Shown one piece after another: positions 1-10,499 of a stretch of 64,000 nucleotides of DNA. The DNA lies in the NCBI RefSeq assembly GCF_965363235.1, contig NC_134843.1, forward strand, positions 3,224,001 to 3,288,000, read 5' to 3'. Position 1 is the stretch's first letter. Every line of letters starts with the position of its first letter. The notes below the pieces were generated by a model. The model was not told the origin of the DNA. It saw nothing but the letters and a program-made list of their open reading frames with translations, and did not search any database. Made by a program: the position numbers and the translations under genes. Source of the DNA: Mytilus galloprovincialis. Lineage: Eukaryota; Mollusca; Bivalvia; Mytilida; Mytilidae.

Positions 1-254
1 TCCTTTATAATTGATTTTTTAATACATATTTTTCAAAACGACAAAGCAGTCCAACGGGTATTATTGTTATTTTTATTTAAAGCTAAGCACTCATCATTAA
101 AATGTCTGTTAGTTACAAGAGTTTATTTTCATCATTGATATTTTGGTACAATCGTGTGATTTATTAATCTATATCACACGACAAAAGACGGAAAACCCAA
201 CAAAAAATAAATAAATAAATTTGATTGGTTAAAAGAGTAATAAGGAAGATTGAT

Positions 255-295
255 TTTTGACTATAAAAGTTGAAAAAAAGCAGAACCAAATATAC
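255..295 (+). promoter_or_regulatory. TATA-box core promoter of the secreted peptide gene
   Basis: A consensus TATAAAAG lies at 262-269. It is about 80 bases upstream of a strong splice donor (GTAAGT at 347) that ends a short non-coding first exon. The spacing fits a transcription start near 290-300. This is inferred from sequence only; no transcript evidence was available. Confidence 0.6.
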
Positions 296-346
296 AAGGT
301 TTTTGATTGAAAATTCTGTTCTTCTAGAGCTGTGGACAAAATTTAG
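292..346 (+). other. Non-coding exon 1 (5' UTR) of the secreted peptide gene
   Basis: The segment runs from the expected start site downstream of the TATA box to the donor TTTAG|GTAAGT at 347. It has no in-frame start that continues. The next exon opens after the acceptor TTCCAG at 495-500, five bases before the ATG. The 5' edge is approximate. Confidence 0.5.
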
Positions 347-505
347 GTAAGTCAAAGTATGTTGATGGCAAAAGGATCTGTACTTTTACATCATTGTCAT
401 TTTGTTCAGTACGAGTTTCGTGACGCGATATGTTTCTCATTCAATTGTGTTTATATCAAATTAACAAACAAATATAATAAACTTTTCATTGTTATTCCAG
501 ATAAA

Positions 506-583
506 ATGCTGCTGAAAAATACATTGGTTCTTGTCACTATCATTTTTGGCAATCACTTTTGTCTAGCTGCTTCCAAAACAAAG
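506..583 (+). CDS. Secreted peptide gene, coding exon 1 (signal peptide)
   Basis: Twenty-six codons from ATG 506 to donor AAAG|GTAACT at 584, phase 0. It encodes Met-Leu-Leu-Lys followed by a hydrophobic stretch ending CLAAS. Reading through the donor gives a longer ORF to 784 that loses all similarity to a secreted protein. An acceptor at 499-500 shows this is the second exon of the transcript. Confidence 0.7.
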
Positions 584-3500
584 GTAACTTATATATATTT
601 TTGCAAGGTTTTTTTTATTGATCAAAGCTGCAAAACTTCAAGTGGAAAATATAACATCGATGGTCATTTAAATAGCATGTATATTTGTTATGGGAATACA
701 CGCGTTGATAACGCACTAGCAGATGCAGGTCTTTTTTTATTTGAACCTGACAGAGATAAAGCCCCCATAAACTGGGTGTTTTGAATATGTATCAGAAAAT
801 TAAAAACATGTTATTTATATCTAAGTGAGAATCTAATTTCTTCATATAACCTTTATTTTTACCTTTTAATTTAAAACATATATTATTCCTGATTTGAAAC
901 AGAAATAATCTTAGACACTGCACAAGAAGTTTATTTGAAATATGCATATATAGATATAAGATGTGGTAGGAGTGCCAATGAGACAACTCTCCATCCAAGT
1001 CAAAATTTGTAAAAGTAAACCATTATAGGCCAAATAAAGGCAACAGTAGTATACCGCTGTTCAAAACTCATAAATCCATGGACAAAAAACAAAATCGGGG
1101 TAACAAACCAAAACCGAGCGAAACGCATTAAATATAAGAGGAGAACAACGACACAACATCGAAACGCAACACACACAGAAACAGACCAATCATCAGACAA
1201 AACACCACGAGAATAACAAATGTAACATGAAAACCAAATACATGAATTTGGGATAGACAAGTACCGTGCCACGTCTTATCTCAATATCTCAAAAATAAGA
1301 GAAAACACAAACGACTCAACGTTAAAATGCAACACAAAGAGAAACGAACAATATATAACAATGACCATCTTCCTGACTTGGTACAGGACACTTTTAAAGG
1401 GGAATAAAAGTGGTGGGTTGAACCTGGTTTTAAGGCATGCCAAACCTCGCACTTTAATGGCAAAGTTAAATATAACATTGAAATGACAACATAATATTAC
1501 AGGACTACAATACAAATAAATAGGAGAACATATTAGACACAGAAAAACATGATTAATAGATAACAAAAAGCATCAGGTTTAAAATTCAATACGCCAAAAA
1601 CGCGCCTTGCCCACACAAGACTCACCAGTGACGCCCAGATATAAAAGATCGAAAGTGAAAAAAGCACAAAGCTGTACAGCACTGAAGATCAAAAGTTGAA
1701 AAGGTTTCGCAAAATACGGCATTGTTTTTATGCCCGGGATAAGAACATTCTTATTATATAGAACAATTCATGCTATTGCAAACAGTAAATTTTATCAAAT
1801 GAATATGAAAGAGATATACACAAAGAAACTAAAGTATTAACTAATTACAGAAAACTAAACCTGAATACATAACGCCTATATATAAAAGATCGAACGTGAA
1901 AAAGGTACAAAGTTGTACAGCACTGAAGATTAAAAGTTGAAAAGGTTTTGACAAATACGGCATTGTTTTTATGCACGGGATAAGAACATCCTTATTATAT
2001 AGAATACTTAATGCTATTGCAAACAGTGAATGTTGTTACGGTCTTCAACACGGAGCCTTGGCTTACACCGAACAGTAAGCTATAAAGGGCCCCCTAAAGA
2101 CTAGTGTAATTTGTAAAACCATTCAAACGGGAAAACCAACGGTCTAATATATACAAAAAAACGCGAGAAACGAAAAACATTATGAACCACATCAACAAAA
2201 GTAAACTACTAAACATCAGATTCCTGACTTAGGCTAGGAGCAAACAATCGAAGCGGGTTTGTACGTTTTAATAGGTACCAATGCACTTAGATGTTATACC
2301 TTACGACTAATGTGCATTTCAGCATCGAATGGTTACAGATAAGGATGGAACCAAGTATGATGTTACAGAAATCATAGATGGAGATAAAGATGTATCAATC
2401 ATAAAGAAAGATGGAGAAATCATTGAACAGCAAATCATGCATCAGAATGAGGTAAATATGAATAAAGCCACTAGCTAAATATACCATCGTGTAAATATAC
2501 ACAATTTTTTAACTTGATACTTTTTTTCGAGATACATTCTGCAAAATACTCATATTCTCCCCAAAAAACTCTACAGATTCTATCTATCACTGCTAATATT
2601 CTACAACATTGTATTTTTTAAAACCAGACAATGCATAATTCATAGCGTGACAAAAGTTGCTGTTTACATTATGCTTCCAGCAACGATATGCAAATATGAA
2701 TAACAAATCTTGTCTTTTGTTTTTAAATTTCGAACACTTATAAATAGAGACAACAGTATAGTATACCGCTGTTCGAATTTCATAAATCGACAAAGAAAAA
2801 AAAAAAAAAACAAATCCGGGTTACAATCTAAAACTGAGGGAAACACATCAAAAATAAGAGGAGATATCATAAATTATTATTCTAATTTTCTAGGGATACA
2901 TAGTCTTTATGCAGAATGACACATGCAGTGTGGAGTTTCATGATGCGGTATGTGAATTCATTTATTTTTTAATCAACCATGCTTGATATTTAACAACTAA
3001 ATATGAATGTAACAAACGACAGCAGTTCAGTCCAGTGTTACATATCATTTGATTAAAAAGCAAACGAATGATTGAAATAATTATATAAGTTATGCAAAAT
3101 GATTTTTTTTATACAAAAGCTTTTCATGAAAAGTAAAAGTGCGTTTTGGTATCGTATTATGGAAATATGTAGTTAAATTCCAGCAGTTAAACAAGAATTG
3201 ACTTCATATGATCATAATGCCAGAGACATGTAATACAATTGTATTATATGTCTCTGATAATGCTTACAAAACCGAAAATCGATTTTGTAAAAAAAAGAGC
3301 CAAATTTAAGATAATGACGGTAATAGAAAAACAATAAACTTTATAGAAATTATACCAAAACATTTTAATAAATAAGAAAAATATACATAAATATATTTAC
3401 TAACCTTATGCTCTTTGGTATTTATATGTTTTGTGTTGAGTAAATACAAAGAATTTTCTGTAACGTATCATTTAAATCGATGCATGTTATGTAAACCAAA

Positions 3501-4342
3501 TTACTCCTATTAGGCTGATACTGGAGATTGTTACAGAGGAATTGTCCCAAACGATGATGAAATCACAGCGGAAATCAGAGAAGAGTGTGGAGATCTTCAA
3601 ATAGTTTTCGTGAGATTAGCTGAATGTCCAGACCATTCCAAAGGTATGGTAGTACGACATTTATCTACTTGTTGTCAGTTCATAATGTATTCGGTTAACT
3701 TTAATGATTATATTTTCAAACAAGAAATAAATTGTTTTCTTTAAAATAAAGTTTTCATTCTGTACAAATAACTCATTTAAGTATATAGAGGCAAATATGG
3801 TATATTTAACAACATTGATGGTATCATTTTTTTACTGAACATCTTAATGCGAATTTCGACAATCGAATTATCTTTTGTGCATGACTCCCGCGGCCTAAAT
3901 ATTTCAACATTTAATTTCTAAGAAAAAAGTTGATGTGTCAAAAAGTAAAGCCAAAGATTCAGATTCATGCATGATATTTAGTTTAGAATAATTCCTCATA
4001 TTTCTGGAAAACAACATCAGTATTTTAAGACAGGGACTAAAAGATAAATTGGTAAGTACCGATTTTACTGTATTTGCCGATGATTGGCGATGTATGTCTC
4101 ATCAGTGATACTCGAGGCTAAATTATTTGACCCCCCCCCCCCCCAAACTTATACAAATGTCAAAGAGCTGAACTGATAAATATTTCTTTTTGATACTTCT
4201 TATTTCTTATTTTCCAGTACACACAGATCATGAACATGGAGGTATTCAGAAGAGATGGCCTTGTAGGAAACACTGGTATTGGAAGCTTTCTTGTGGCTGG
4301 TTAGGATGTTGGTTTACGTGGGCATTTTACTGGAGATGTTAA
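506..4342 (+). CDS. Secreted BRICHOS-like precursor with a cationic Trp/Cys-rich C-terminal peptide (putative antimicrobial peptide)
   Basis: Five coding exons (506-583, 2323-2451, 2894-2947, 3514-3643, 4218-4342) join in frame through canonical GT-AG introns into 171 codons plus none left over. Residues 1-22 form a signal peptide with a hydrophobic LVLVTIIF core and likely cleavage near LAAS. Residues 27-140 are a soluble acidic region with Cys80, Cys93, Cys112 and Cys125; the pattern GYIVFMQNDTC followed by a late Cys resembles a BRICHOS domain, but this is a judgement by eye. Lys142-Arg143 is a furin-type site. The 28 residues after it have Trp at 144, 150, 152, 158, 162, 165 and 169, Cys at 146, 156, 161 and 171, five basic residues counting His, and no acidic ones. 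BRICHOS precursors of annelid peptides such as arenicin place the active peptide in the same C-terminal position. Secretion and processing are well supported; antimicrobial activity is inference. Confidence 0.75.
956..1590 (+). repeat. Mussel dispersed repeat R, plus orientation, in intron 2 of the peptide gene
   Basis: It starts with the phrase gccaatgagacaactctcc (about 975) followed by a Thr/Lys-poor non-coding body. The same phrase recurs at 52919 and, reversed, at 9650, 16050 and 28600. No ORF here looks like a protein. It continues into a segment (about 1045-1130) that is similar to 2760-2870. Confidence 0.6.
1615..2030 (+). repeat. Direct duplication of about 160 bp
   Basis: The block at about 1636-1795 (phrases tataaaagatcga and cagcactgaagat) is repeated at about 1877-2030 with a few substitutions. 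A spacer of about 80 bases separates the copies. It is non-coding. Confidence 0.6.
2035..2275 (+). repeat. Dispersed repeat R, 3' part
   Basis: It carries the phrases gagccttggc, accattcaaacggg and aaaccaacggtctaat. These recur at 21180-21270 and 53000-53090, and reversed at 9510-9600 and 14480-14580. The copy ends about 50 bases before coding exon 2 of the peptide gene. Confidence 0.6.
2323..2451 (+). CDS. Secreted peptide gene, coding exon 2
   Basis: Forty-three codons (residues 27-69), between acceptor CATTTCAG and donor GAG|GTAAAT at 2452, phase 0 to 0. The segment is acidic, rich in Asp/Glu/Ile, with the pattern VTEIIDGDKDVSIIKKDG. It is the propeptide and start of the BRICHOS-like part. 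Confidence 0.7.
2745..2870 (+). repeat. Fragment of the repeat also seen at 1045-1130
   Basis: The phrases ataccgctgttc, ataaat and aaataagaggag are shared with the upstream copy. A 16-base A run (about 2792-2807) lies inside. It lies just before coding exon 3. Confidence 0.5.
2894..2947 (+). CDS. Secreted peptide gene, coding exon 3
   Basis: Eighteen codons (residues 70-87), acceptor TTTTCTAG, donor GCG|GTATGT at 2948, phase 0 to 0. It holds the hydrophobic strand GYIVFMQ and the first conserved Cys (Cys80). A repeat copy ends about 25 bases upstream of the acceptor. Confidence 0.65.
3221..3256. repeat. Near-perfect 36-bp palindrome
   Basis: CAGAGACAT and ATGTCTCTG arms flank TAATACAATTGTATTA. 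The whole block is self-complementary apart from one pair. It sits in intron 4 of the peptide gene and would form a long hairpin or cruciform. Confidence 0.8.
3514..3643 (+). CDS. Secreted peptide gene, coding exon 4
   Basis: Forty-three codons plus one base (residues 88-130), acceptor CCTATTAG, donor AAAG|GTATGG at 3644. It contains Cys93, Cys112 and Cys125 and a predicted amphipathic region around EITAEIREE. The split codon is completed by the last exon. Confidence 0.7.
4131..4144. repeat. Homopolymer C tract
   Basis: An uninterrupted run of about 14 C bases in the intron before the last coding exon of the peptide gene. The length is likely to vary or be misassembled. Confidence 0.8.
4218..4342 (+). 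CDS. Secreted peptide gene, last coding exon (mature peptide)
   Basis: Acceptor ATTTTCCAG at 4209-4217, stop TAA at 4340-4342. It encodes a His-rich spacer, the Lys-Arg cleavage site and the whole 28-residue Trp/Cys-rich peptide. The peptide therefore lies in a single exon that could diversify or be shuffled on its own. Confidence 0.75.
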
Positions 4343-4513
4343 AGATGTTTAAACAAACAATCGTTTTATAGCACAAATGTAAATGATATTTCTATTAATT
4401 ACGTAATTGCAGCATATTAACCATGCATAAACTAAAATTAAAGATTTAAAATGAATACTAGTAATAGAATGATTAATTATTAGTAATTTTGATAACAAAC
4501 TTGTTTTATATGA

Positions 4514-4535
4514 GAATAAATATGTCTGAATAAAA
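4514..4535 (+). terminator. Polyadenylation signals of the secreted peptide gene
   Basis: Two AATAAA hexamers, at about 4515 and 4529, lie 170-190 bases after the stop codon. They give a plausible 3' UTR of about 200 bases. Confidence 0.5.
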
Positions 4536-4867
4536 ATGGTTATACAACCAAGTGTAGAATATTTATCTGTTATTCAAAAATTAATGCGGGAAATGATATG
4601 TAGCTTTCTATTGTCTACCTCATAAAAATGAAAAACATAAATACTTATATGGTCTGTATTTCCATCAGTGATGAGGCAAAAGGGAGAGAAGATACAAAAG
4701 TGGAATATAATAAACTGTTGACACAGAGATATGTCTTGCCTGTCGGCTTAAAATTCAGAAAAAGAAAATATAATGGACAGCAACATTGCTAATTAGTTCA
4801 AAGTAACTGGACCAACTAGTAGACATGGCATACAACCGGTTGATAAACGATTTGTAATAATAATTAA

Positions 4868-4972
4868 TTCAACTACACTTACAGTTATCTTGATGATAAT
4901 TTTTCGTTTAACAATCAAAACCTTTCCCAAATATGCTGCCGAAATTTACCCAAAGGAACCCTAATTGTCAAT
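4868..4972 (+). pseudogene. Penelope-like reverse transcriptase fragment, lineage 2
   Basis: The translated phrase SYLDDNFSFNNQN carries the reverse-transcriptase YLDD motif. It matches the fragment on the minus strand at 19300-19745 ([13 protein letters not shown]). Only about 35 codons remain. No other part of the element is adjacent. Confidence 0.5.
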
Positions 4973-5139
4973 TTCATGATGTGAGTTAAGATATGAGGCA
5001 GACTGAAATGTTTTTAGTGTATCCTTTTTAAAAGTTCGATAGGATAGATGTGTTCAATATAGTCACCAAATTTTGAATTTTTAAGTGAGAGCACATCATC
5101 TATACAGTGGAAAGAAATAAATTACATTACTTACGTCTT

Positions 5140-5606
5140 TTCTTTCTTCCCAAGAAGTTCCTGTATAAAGTAAGCCTCATATAAATAAATTAAAAAAAAA
5201 ACAAGTCGACAAGAAGAGTAGCACAGTTGGTTCTCATGGTAATAGCGATTGTTTCTTGAAAAACACATCATCAACACAAATATGTTGTTAATCAAGAAAC
5301 CAAACATCTTGGTAATATCAGTTTCATAGCATATTTTGTTGGAATGAGAGTGTTTTTATACACAGTACGATTTATCCCTCACTAAGACGAGATTTTGCGT
5401 AGGCCATTTTGTTATGAAACAAAGCAGGACCAACTCTTTAAGTTTGTCTTCTAGATTAGATGGCGAATGCGTGTGTAAATTGTAGAAAAGTCAAATGCTT
5501 AATACTATTGAAAGATGAAGGAATCTTAATTAAATTGCATGTACTCTGAAAGAACTTTGGATTTTTTAGTATCCACTTCTGATTCACGCCACCTCTAGAA
5601 ACGTTA
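5140..5606 (-). pseudogene. Inverted partial Penelope-like element
   Basis: Read on the minus strand, this segment matches the plus-strand copy at about 6130-6560 and the copy at 59150-59600. The best seen stretch is 5560-5606, the reverse complement of 6130-6172 with few changes. It abuts the plus-oriented copy head to head. It is non-functional. Confidence 0.6.
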
Positions 5607-6640
5607 TTACCGGTGACCTCAACATTATCAATAACACTTCCCTGCGAAATGGGTTATCCAAAGGGCTGAAATATCGTGAGTCTAAATCAAGAATTAAGAA
5701 ACTGAATGGGTCTATCATTACCCATGCTACGTCAATCTTTAAAGACCCAAAATTTGCAAAACACTTGTCCTACTTCCATGACAAATATGTTGTTGTCCCC
5801 GCAAGGCCAAAACAACATCGTTTTTTTTTTGGTGTAAATCACATTAAACTGCTTGATGAATGAATTGGGTATTGACAATTCACTTGGAAACTTAACAGAT
5901 ACCCTGATGACACTTACTAAAGATGAAATCCTTGATAATCATCGGTCTGTTCTATGTTCATTTGGAATTTCTACCAAATATGAAGAACTGGATCTCTCAT
6001 CACTGTATTGGATACCTAAACTACATAAGAGCCATTACAAACAACGGTTTACTGCTGGGTTTTCCAAGTGCACCACGAAACCTCTTTCTAAATAATTAAC
6101 ATTAACAAGTTATTGTGAAACTGCCTATTCTAGAGGTGGCGTGTATCAGATGTGGATACTAAAAAATGTAAAAGATCTTTTAGAGTACATCTGAGACTAT
6201 TATAACATGTTGTCTCAGGAGTACATACAATCTAAAACCCTTTCATCTTGCAATAGTTTTAAAACATATGACTGTTCTACACTTTACACAAGTATTCCCC
6301 ATTCCAAACTTAAAGTCAAATTGAAAGAGTAGGTATTGCTTTGTTACATAAAAAAAAATGGCCAAAATACAAGTATCTTGTCTAAGGGGGCGATAAACCC
6401 TACTTTGTAAAAAATCACTTAATTCAAACAAAAAATTCTCTGAAACTGAAATTATCCAGATGCTTGATTTCTTGATTGACAACATATTTGTTACGTTTGG
6501 AGGACGTGTTTTTCAACAAAAAACGGCATTCCCATGGGACTAATTTCATATAAGAACTTTTCGGAAGAAAGAAAAGAAGTAAGCAATATCCTTTAACTTT
6601 ACTTTCCGCTTTAAAGATGATGTTCTCTCACTCAAGAATT
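5600..6640 (+). pseudogene. Penelope-like element reverse transcriptase, left part (interrupted by a family A insertion)
   Basis: Successive frames encode conserved pieces of a Penelope-like reverse transcriptase: TGDLNIINNTSLRNGLSKGL near 5620, then LGIDNSLGN and LYWIPKLHKSHYKQRF at 5853-6060, then DFLIDNIFVTFGG near 6460-6505, and FRFKDDVLSL near 6605-6635. Stops and frameshifts break the frame several times, for example after 5850 and after 6095. The coding sense resumes at 8471 beyond the family A repeat, so both parts belong to one copy. Penelope-like elements are retroelements with a telomerase-related reverse transcriptase; this copy is dead. Confidence 0.75.
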
Positions 6641-8470
6641 AACCAGATGCTCCGCAGGGCGCAGCTTTATACGACCGCAGAGTTCGAACCCTGAACATTT
6701 GGGCAAGTATGGACACAACATTCAAGCTTGATACAGCTCTGAATTTGGATTGTGATTAAATAGTTGACACAACATAGGTTTCTGACACAGAATGAATGTG
6801 ATCTAAGAACTTAAACTTAAAAACTTAATTTTTTTTTTTTAAATTGGACATTTACCTATTATGGTCCAATATCCAAAATCTAAATACTGTAAATTTAAAA
6901 ACTAATGCGAGGTTTTTATTCTTGCGAAAAATGCGACTGAGTTGTAAACACAATAATTTAAACTCGCATTTTGAAATATTTTGTATAAATTTAACAGGAT
7001 TTTTCTCAAAATCGTAAAAATTAAAATCGCATTTAAGTCTAAAATGACAAAATCACAATAATAAATGCACGCAATGATTTCTGAATTTACAGTACATGGT
7101 TAGATTCAGCATATCAAAGAACCCCAAGAATTCAATTTTTGATGAAATCAAATAAAGTTCAATTTTGGACCCTTTAGACCTCAATGTGGACCAATTTGAT
7201 AACCGGGCCCAAATATCAAAAATCTAAATACATGGTTAGATTCATCATATATCAAAGAACCCCATATATTCAATTCTTGTTGAAATCAAACAAAGTTTAA
7301 TTTTGGACCCAGATTTGGACCAACTTGAAAACTGGGCCCATAATCAAAAATCTAAATACATGTTTAGATTCAGCATATCAAAGAACCCCAAGGATTCAAT
7401 TTTTGTTGATATCAAACAAAGTTTAATTTTGGACCACGAATTGGACCAACTTGAAAACTAGCCTCATAAGCAAAAATCTTAATACATATTTAGATTCAGC
7501 ATATCAAAGAACCCCAAGGATTCAATTTGTTGAAATCAAACAAAGTTTAATTTTGGACCCAGATTTGGACAAACTTGAAAACAGGGCCCATAATAAAAAA
7601 TCTAAATACATGTTTAGATTCAGCATATCAAAGAACCCAAAGAATTCAATTTTTGTTGAAATCAAACAAAGTTTAATTTTGGACCCCTATTTGGACCAAC
7701 TTGAAAACTTGGCCCATAATCAAAAATCTAAGTACATGTTTAGATTCAGCATATCAAAGAACCCCAAGAACTTATTTAAAAAAAAATCAAACTAAGTTTA
7801 ATTTTGAAACCTTTGGACCTTAATGTAGACCAATTTGAAAACAGGACCAAAAATTAAGAATCTACATACACATTTAGATTCGGCATATCAAAGAACCCCA
7901 ATTATTCAATTTTTGATGAAATCAAACAAAGTTTAATTTTGGACCCTTTGGGCCCCTTATTCCTAAACTGTTGGGACCAAAACTCCCAAAATCAATCCCA
8001 ACCTTCTTTTATGGTCATAAACCTTGTGTTTAAATTTCATAGATTTCTATTTACTTATACTAAAGTTATGGTGCGAAAACCAAGAAAAATGCTTATTTGG
8101 GCCCCTTTTTGGGCCCTAATTCCTAAACTCTTGGGACCAAAACTCCCAAAATCAATCCCAACGTTCCTTTTGTGTTCATAATCCTTTTGTTTAAATTTCA
8201 TAGATTTCTATTTACTTATACTAAAGTTATTGTGCGAAAACCAAGAAAAATGCTTATTTGGGCCCTTTTTTGGCCCCTAATTCCTAAACTGTTGGGACCA
8301 AAACTCCCAAAATCAATCCCAACCTTCCTTTTGTGGTCATAAACCTTGTGTTTAAATTTCATAGATTTCCTTAAACTAAAGTTATAGTGCGAAAACCAAT
8401 GTGTCTTCGGACGACAACGACGAAGACGTCATACCAATACACGACTGCAAAATTTTTTTGCAGTTGTACA
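6641..8470 (+). repeat. Repeat family A, copy 1, inserted in a Penelope-like element
   Basis: It begins aaccagatgctccgcagggc (imperfect hairpin), then the 5' motif TTTATACGACCGCA. Next come about six tandem units of about 120 bp at 7090-7830 (phrase agcatatcaaagaacccc) and three units of about 155 bp at 7930-8400 (phrase cccaaaatcaatcccaac). It ends with an ACGACGACGAAGACG-type run and a decayed copy of the TGCGGTCGTATAAAA 3' end. The apparent ORFs at 7451-7795 and 7939-8181 are repeat translations, not genes. Confidence 0.8.
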
Positions 8471-9020
8471 ATAAATTTGGTGACAATGTTGAATGCATCT
8501 ATCCCATCGAACTAGAGATAAAGGATACAACATATACAGTTAAGTCTGTCTCATATCTTGACTTACATCTAGATAGACAGTGAGGGTCGGTTGAAAACAA
8601 AACTTTACGATAAAAGAGATGATTTCAGTTTCCTAATTGCGAACTTTCCATTTCAATGTAGCAACATTCCAGCAGCGCCTGCATATGGAGTATATATCTC
8701 CCAATTGATACAATATTCCCGGCCTTGTATTTCCTATCATGATTTCCTTGATAAAAGGAAGTTATTAAACCAAGAGTTAGTTCCCAATGGTGAAGCTGAA
8801 ATCATCCTTTTGTACATTTTACAAACGCTGTCCCCAGTTGTTGATAGTTACGGAATATCCTTGTCACTGATGATATCAGATATGCTCTTATATTGTAACT
8901 ATTATCTTGTGACCTTTCCTCAAATGTGACCTACAGAATAAGACTATTTACTGGGTTTGTAATATTGATATTTTTATCAATAAATAACACGAGTAACACG
9001 ACAGGTGCTACATGTGATAT
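8471..9020 (+). pseudogene. Penelope-like element, right part
   Basis: Coding phrases ECIYPIELEIKDTTYTVKS, SYLDLHLD, TKLYDKRDDFSF, NFPFQCSNIPAAPAYGVYIS and SYHDFLDKRKLLNQ follow in order. An in-frame stop (TGA at 8581) separates the second and third. The 3' tail includes acacgagtaacacgacaggtgc, which recurs at 58580 and 59935 in the same family. It is the continuation of the copy at 5600-6640. Confidence 0.75.
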
Positions 9021-9429
9021 TTTATATTCTAATGCAATTATGTTGTAACAATTGTTCTGATTGGATGACAGCAAGCGTAAAATTTTCTATCTCCTTGCCT
9101 GTAACTAAGGAAGCCGACATTTTGAATTTCGCAATGTATTGACATGTTATTTCTACAATAATAAACACAAAACTCACTTGTTGCGCCTAAAAATCTTCCT
9201 TTTATCAAATTTATTACATTCTGAAGCGGCACAGAAGCCAGAAAACGCACGGTGTTTATGTTTGACGCCGGAAGCATACCTATGACGTCACCTAGTGTCG
9301 CCAGGTAAACTAAATTTGCGACAGTAAAACTACCGATGGACGTCCTTAAAGCTTCAAATACAATACAGTTATCTCTTAGTGTCTTTCTATTTTGTGATGT
9401 TATACTCTTGTTTGTTTCAGAAAAGAGCA
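9021..9429. other. Unannotated stretch after the first Penelope-like copy
   Basis: A 130-codon open frame exists on the minus strand (9430-9038), with no motif, signal peptide or splice evidence that I recognise. The segment may be a repeat edge. No function is proposed. Confidence 0.3.
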
Positions 9430-9700
9430 ATTGTTTGCACCTGTCCTAAGTCACGAATCTGATGTTCAGTGGTATTCGTCTGTTTATGTGTTTCTTGTTT
9501 TTATATAGATTAGATTGTTGGTTTTCCCGTTTGAATGATTTTACACTTGTAATTTTTGGGGCCCTTAATAGCTTGCTGTTCTGTGTGAGCCATGGTTCCG
9601 TGTTGTACATTGACATATAATGGTTTACTTTTATTAATTATTACTTGGAGGAAGAGTTGTCTTATTGGCACATCTTCCTATATCTATTGATAGATCATTG
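9430..9700 (-). repeat. Dispersed repeat R, minus orientation
   Basis: Reversed copies of the R phrases: accaacggtctaat region near 9510-9525, agccttggctcac near 9590 and gccaatgagacaactctcc near 9655-9675. It is flanked on the left by unrecognised sequence (9020-9430). Confidence 0.6.
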
Positions 9701-9839
9701 TGTAGAATGCATATGTTGAAATTAAAATTACAGTCTTCTTTATTATGTAAACTATGCAAAATATTCAAAGTCAATGAACCACGACTAGATTGTGCAGCGC
9801 CAAATAAACTTAAAGAAATAGAGAAATACACACGCTAAT

Positions 9840-10255
9840 ACAACTTCATCAATATCGTTCAGTTACCATTAGTGGATCTCCTTAAACTTACCTTATCACA
9901 AACTTGAACTATGCATACGTTTTAAAGTCAATAGATCATGATTGAGAGGGTGGGGCCCATTTATCTACATTAAAATGAAATGTGACAATGACAATACAAC
10001 TGCATACCAAATATCACTGACCTTCCAATTGTGGTTCCCTTAAACTGATCTAGTCACAAACTTAAACATTAAAACTAAGCAAACATTTTAAAGGCAATAG
10101 ACCATGACTGAGTGAACAAGGCCAAAAAATTCCATGAAAAGGAGATGTGCCAATGTAAATACCAGTTATCATTGACCTTTCACTAGTGAATCTCTTTAAA
10201 CTGACCCAATCCAAAACTAAATGCATTGTTGAAGCAGCCTACATCAGCATGTCTG
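9840..10255 (+). repeat. Tandem repeat of about 155-170 bp, 2.5 copies
   Basis: The phrases cttaaactga, cacaaactt, ttttaaagtcaatagacca and atgtgacaat recur at about 9855, 10020 and 10185. There is no coding sense. It lies beyond the 3' end of RNF31. Confidence 0.55.
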
Positions 10256-10499
10256 TCTTGCTTTTTCTGCTTCATTATGGTGAGAAAAAAACTGATTCAT
10301 CCCACCACTTTTCCATGTACCAATCTTCTGTCAGGAACCTTGTCTGATATCGTTTCTTGTACATTGTACAATCTTGTTGGAACAAGTTTGATATTAAATT
10401 AGTTTTCCAATAAACAGAAGATAAAATATATATCTTTGTACAAGCATTTCTAGAAAAACCATACTGTCCACTTTTTTCTTTTATTAATTGTAATAAAAT

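Noticed and set aside
359-784. 141-residue ORF on the plus strand
   Set aside because: It runs through the exon 2 donor at 584 and merges UTR, signal peptide and intron. The spliced gene explains the coding part.
9038-9430. 130-residue minus-strand ORF
   Set aside because: No motif, no signal peptide, no splice-linked neighbours and a repeat-rich setting. It cannot be supported as a gene.
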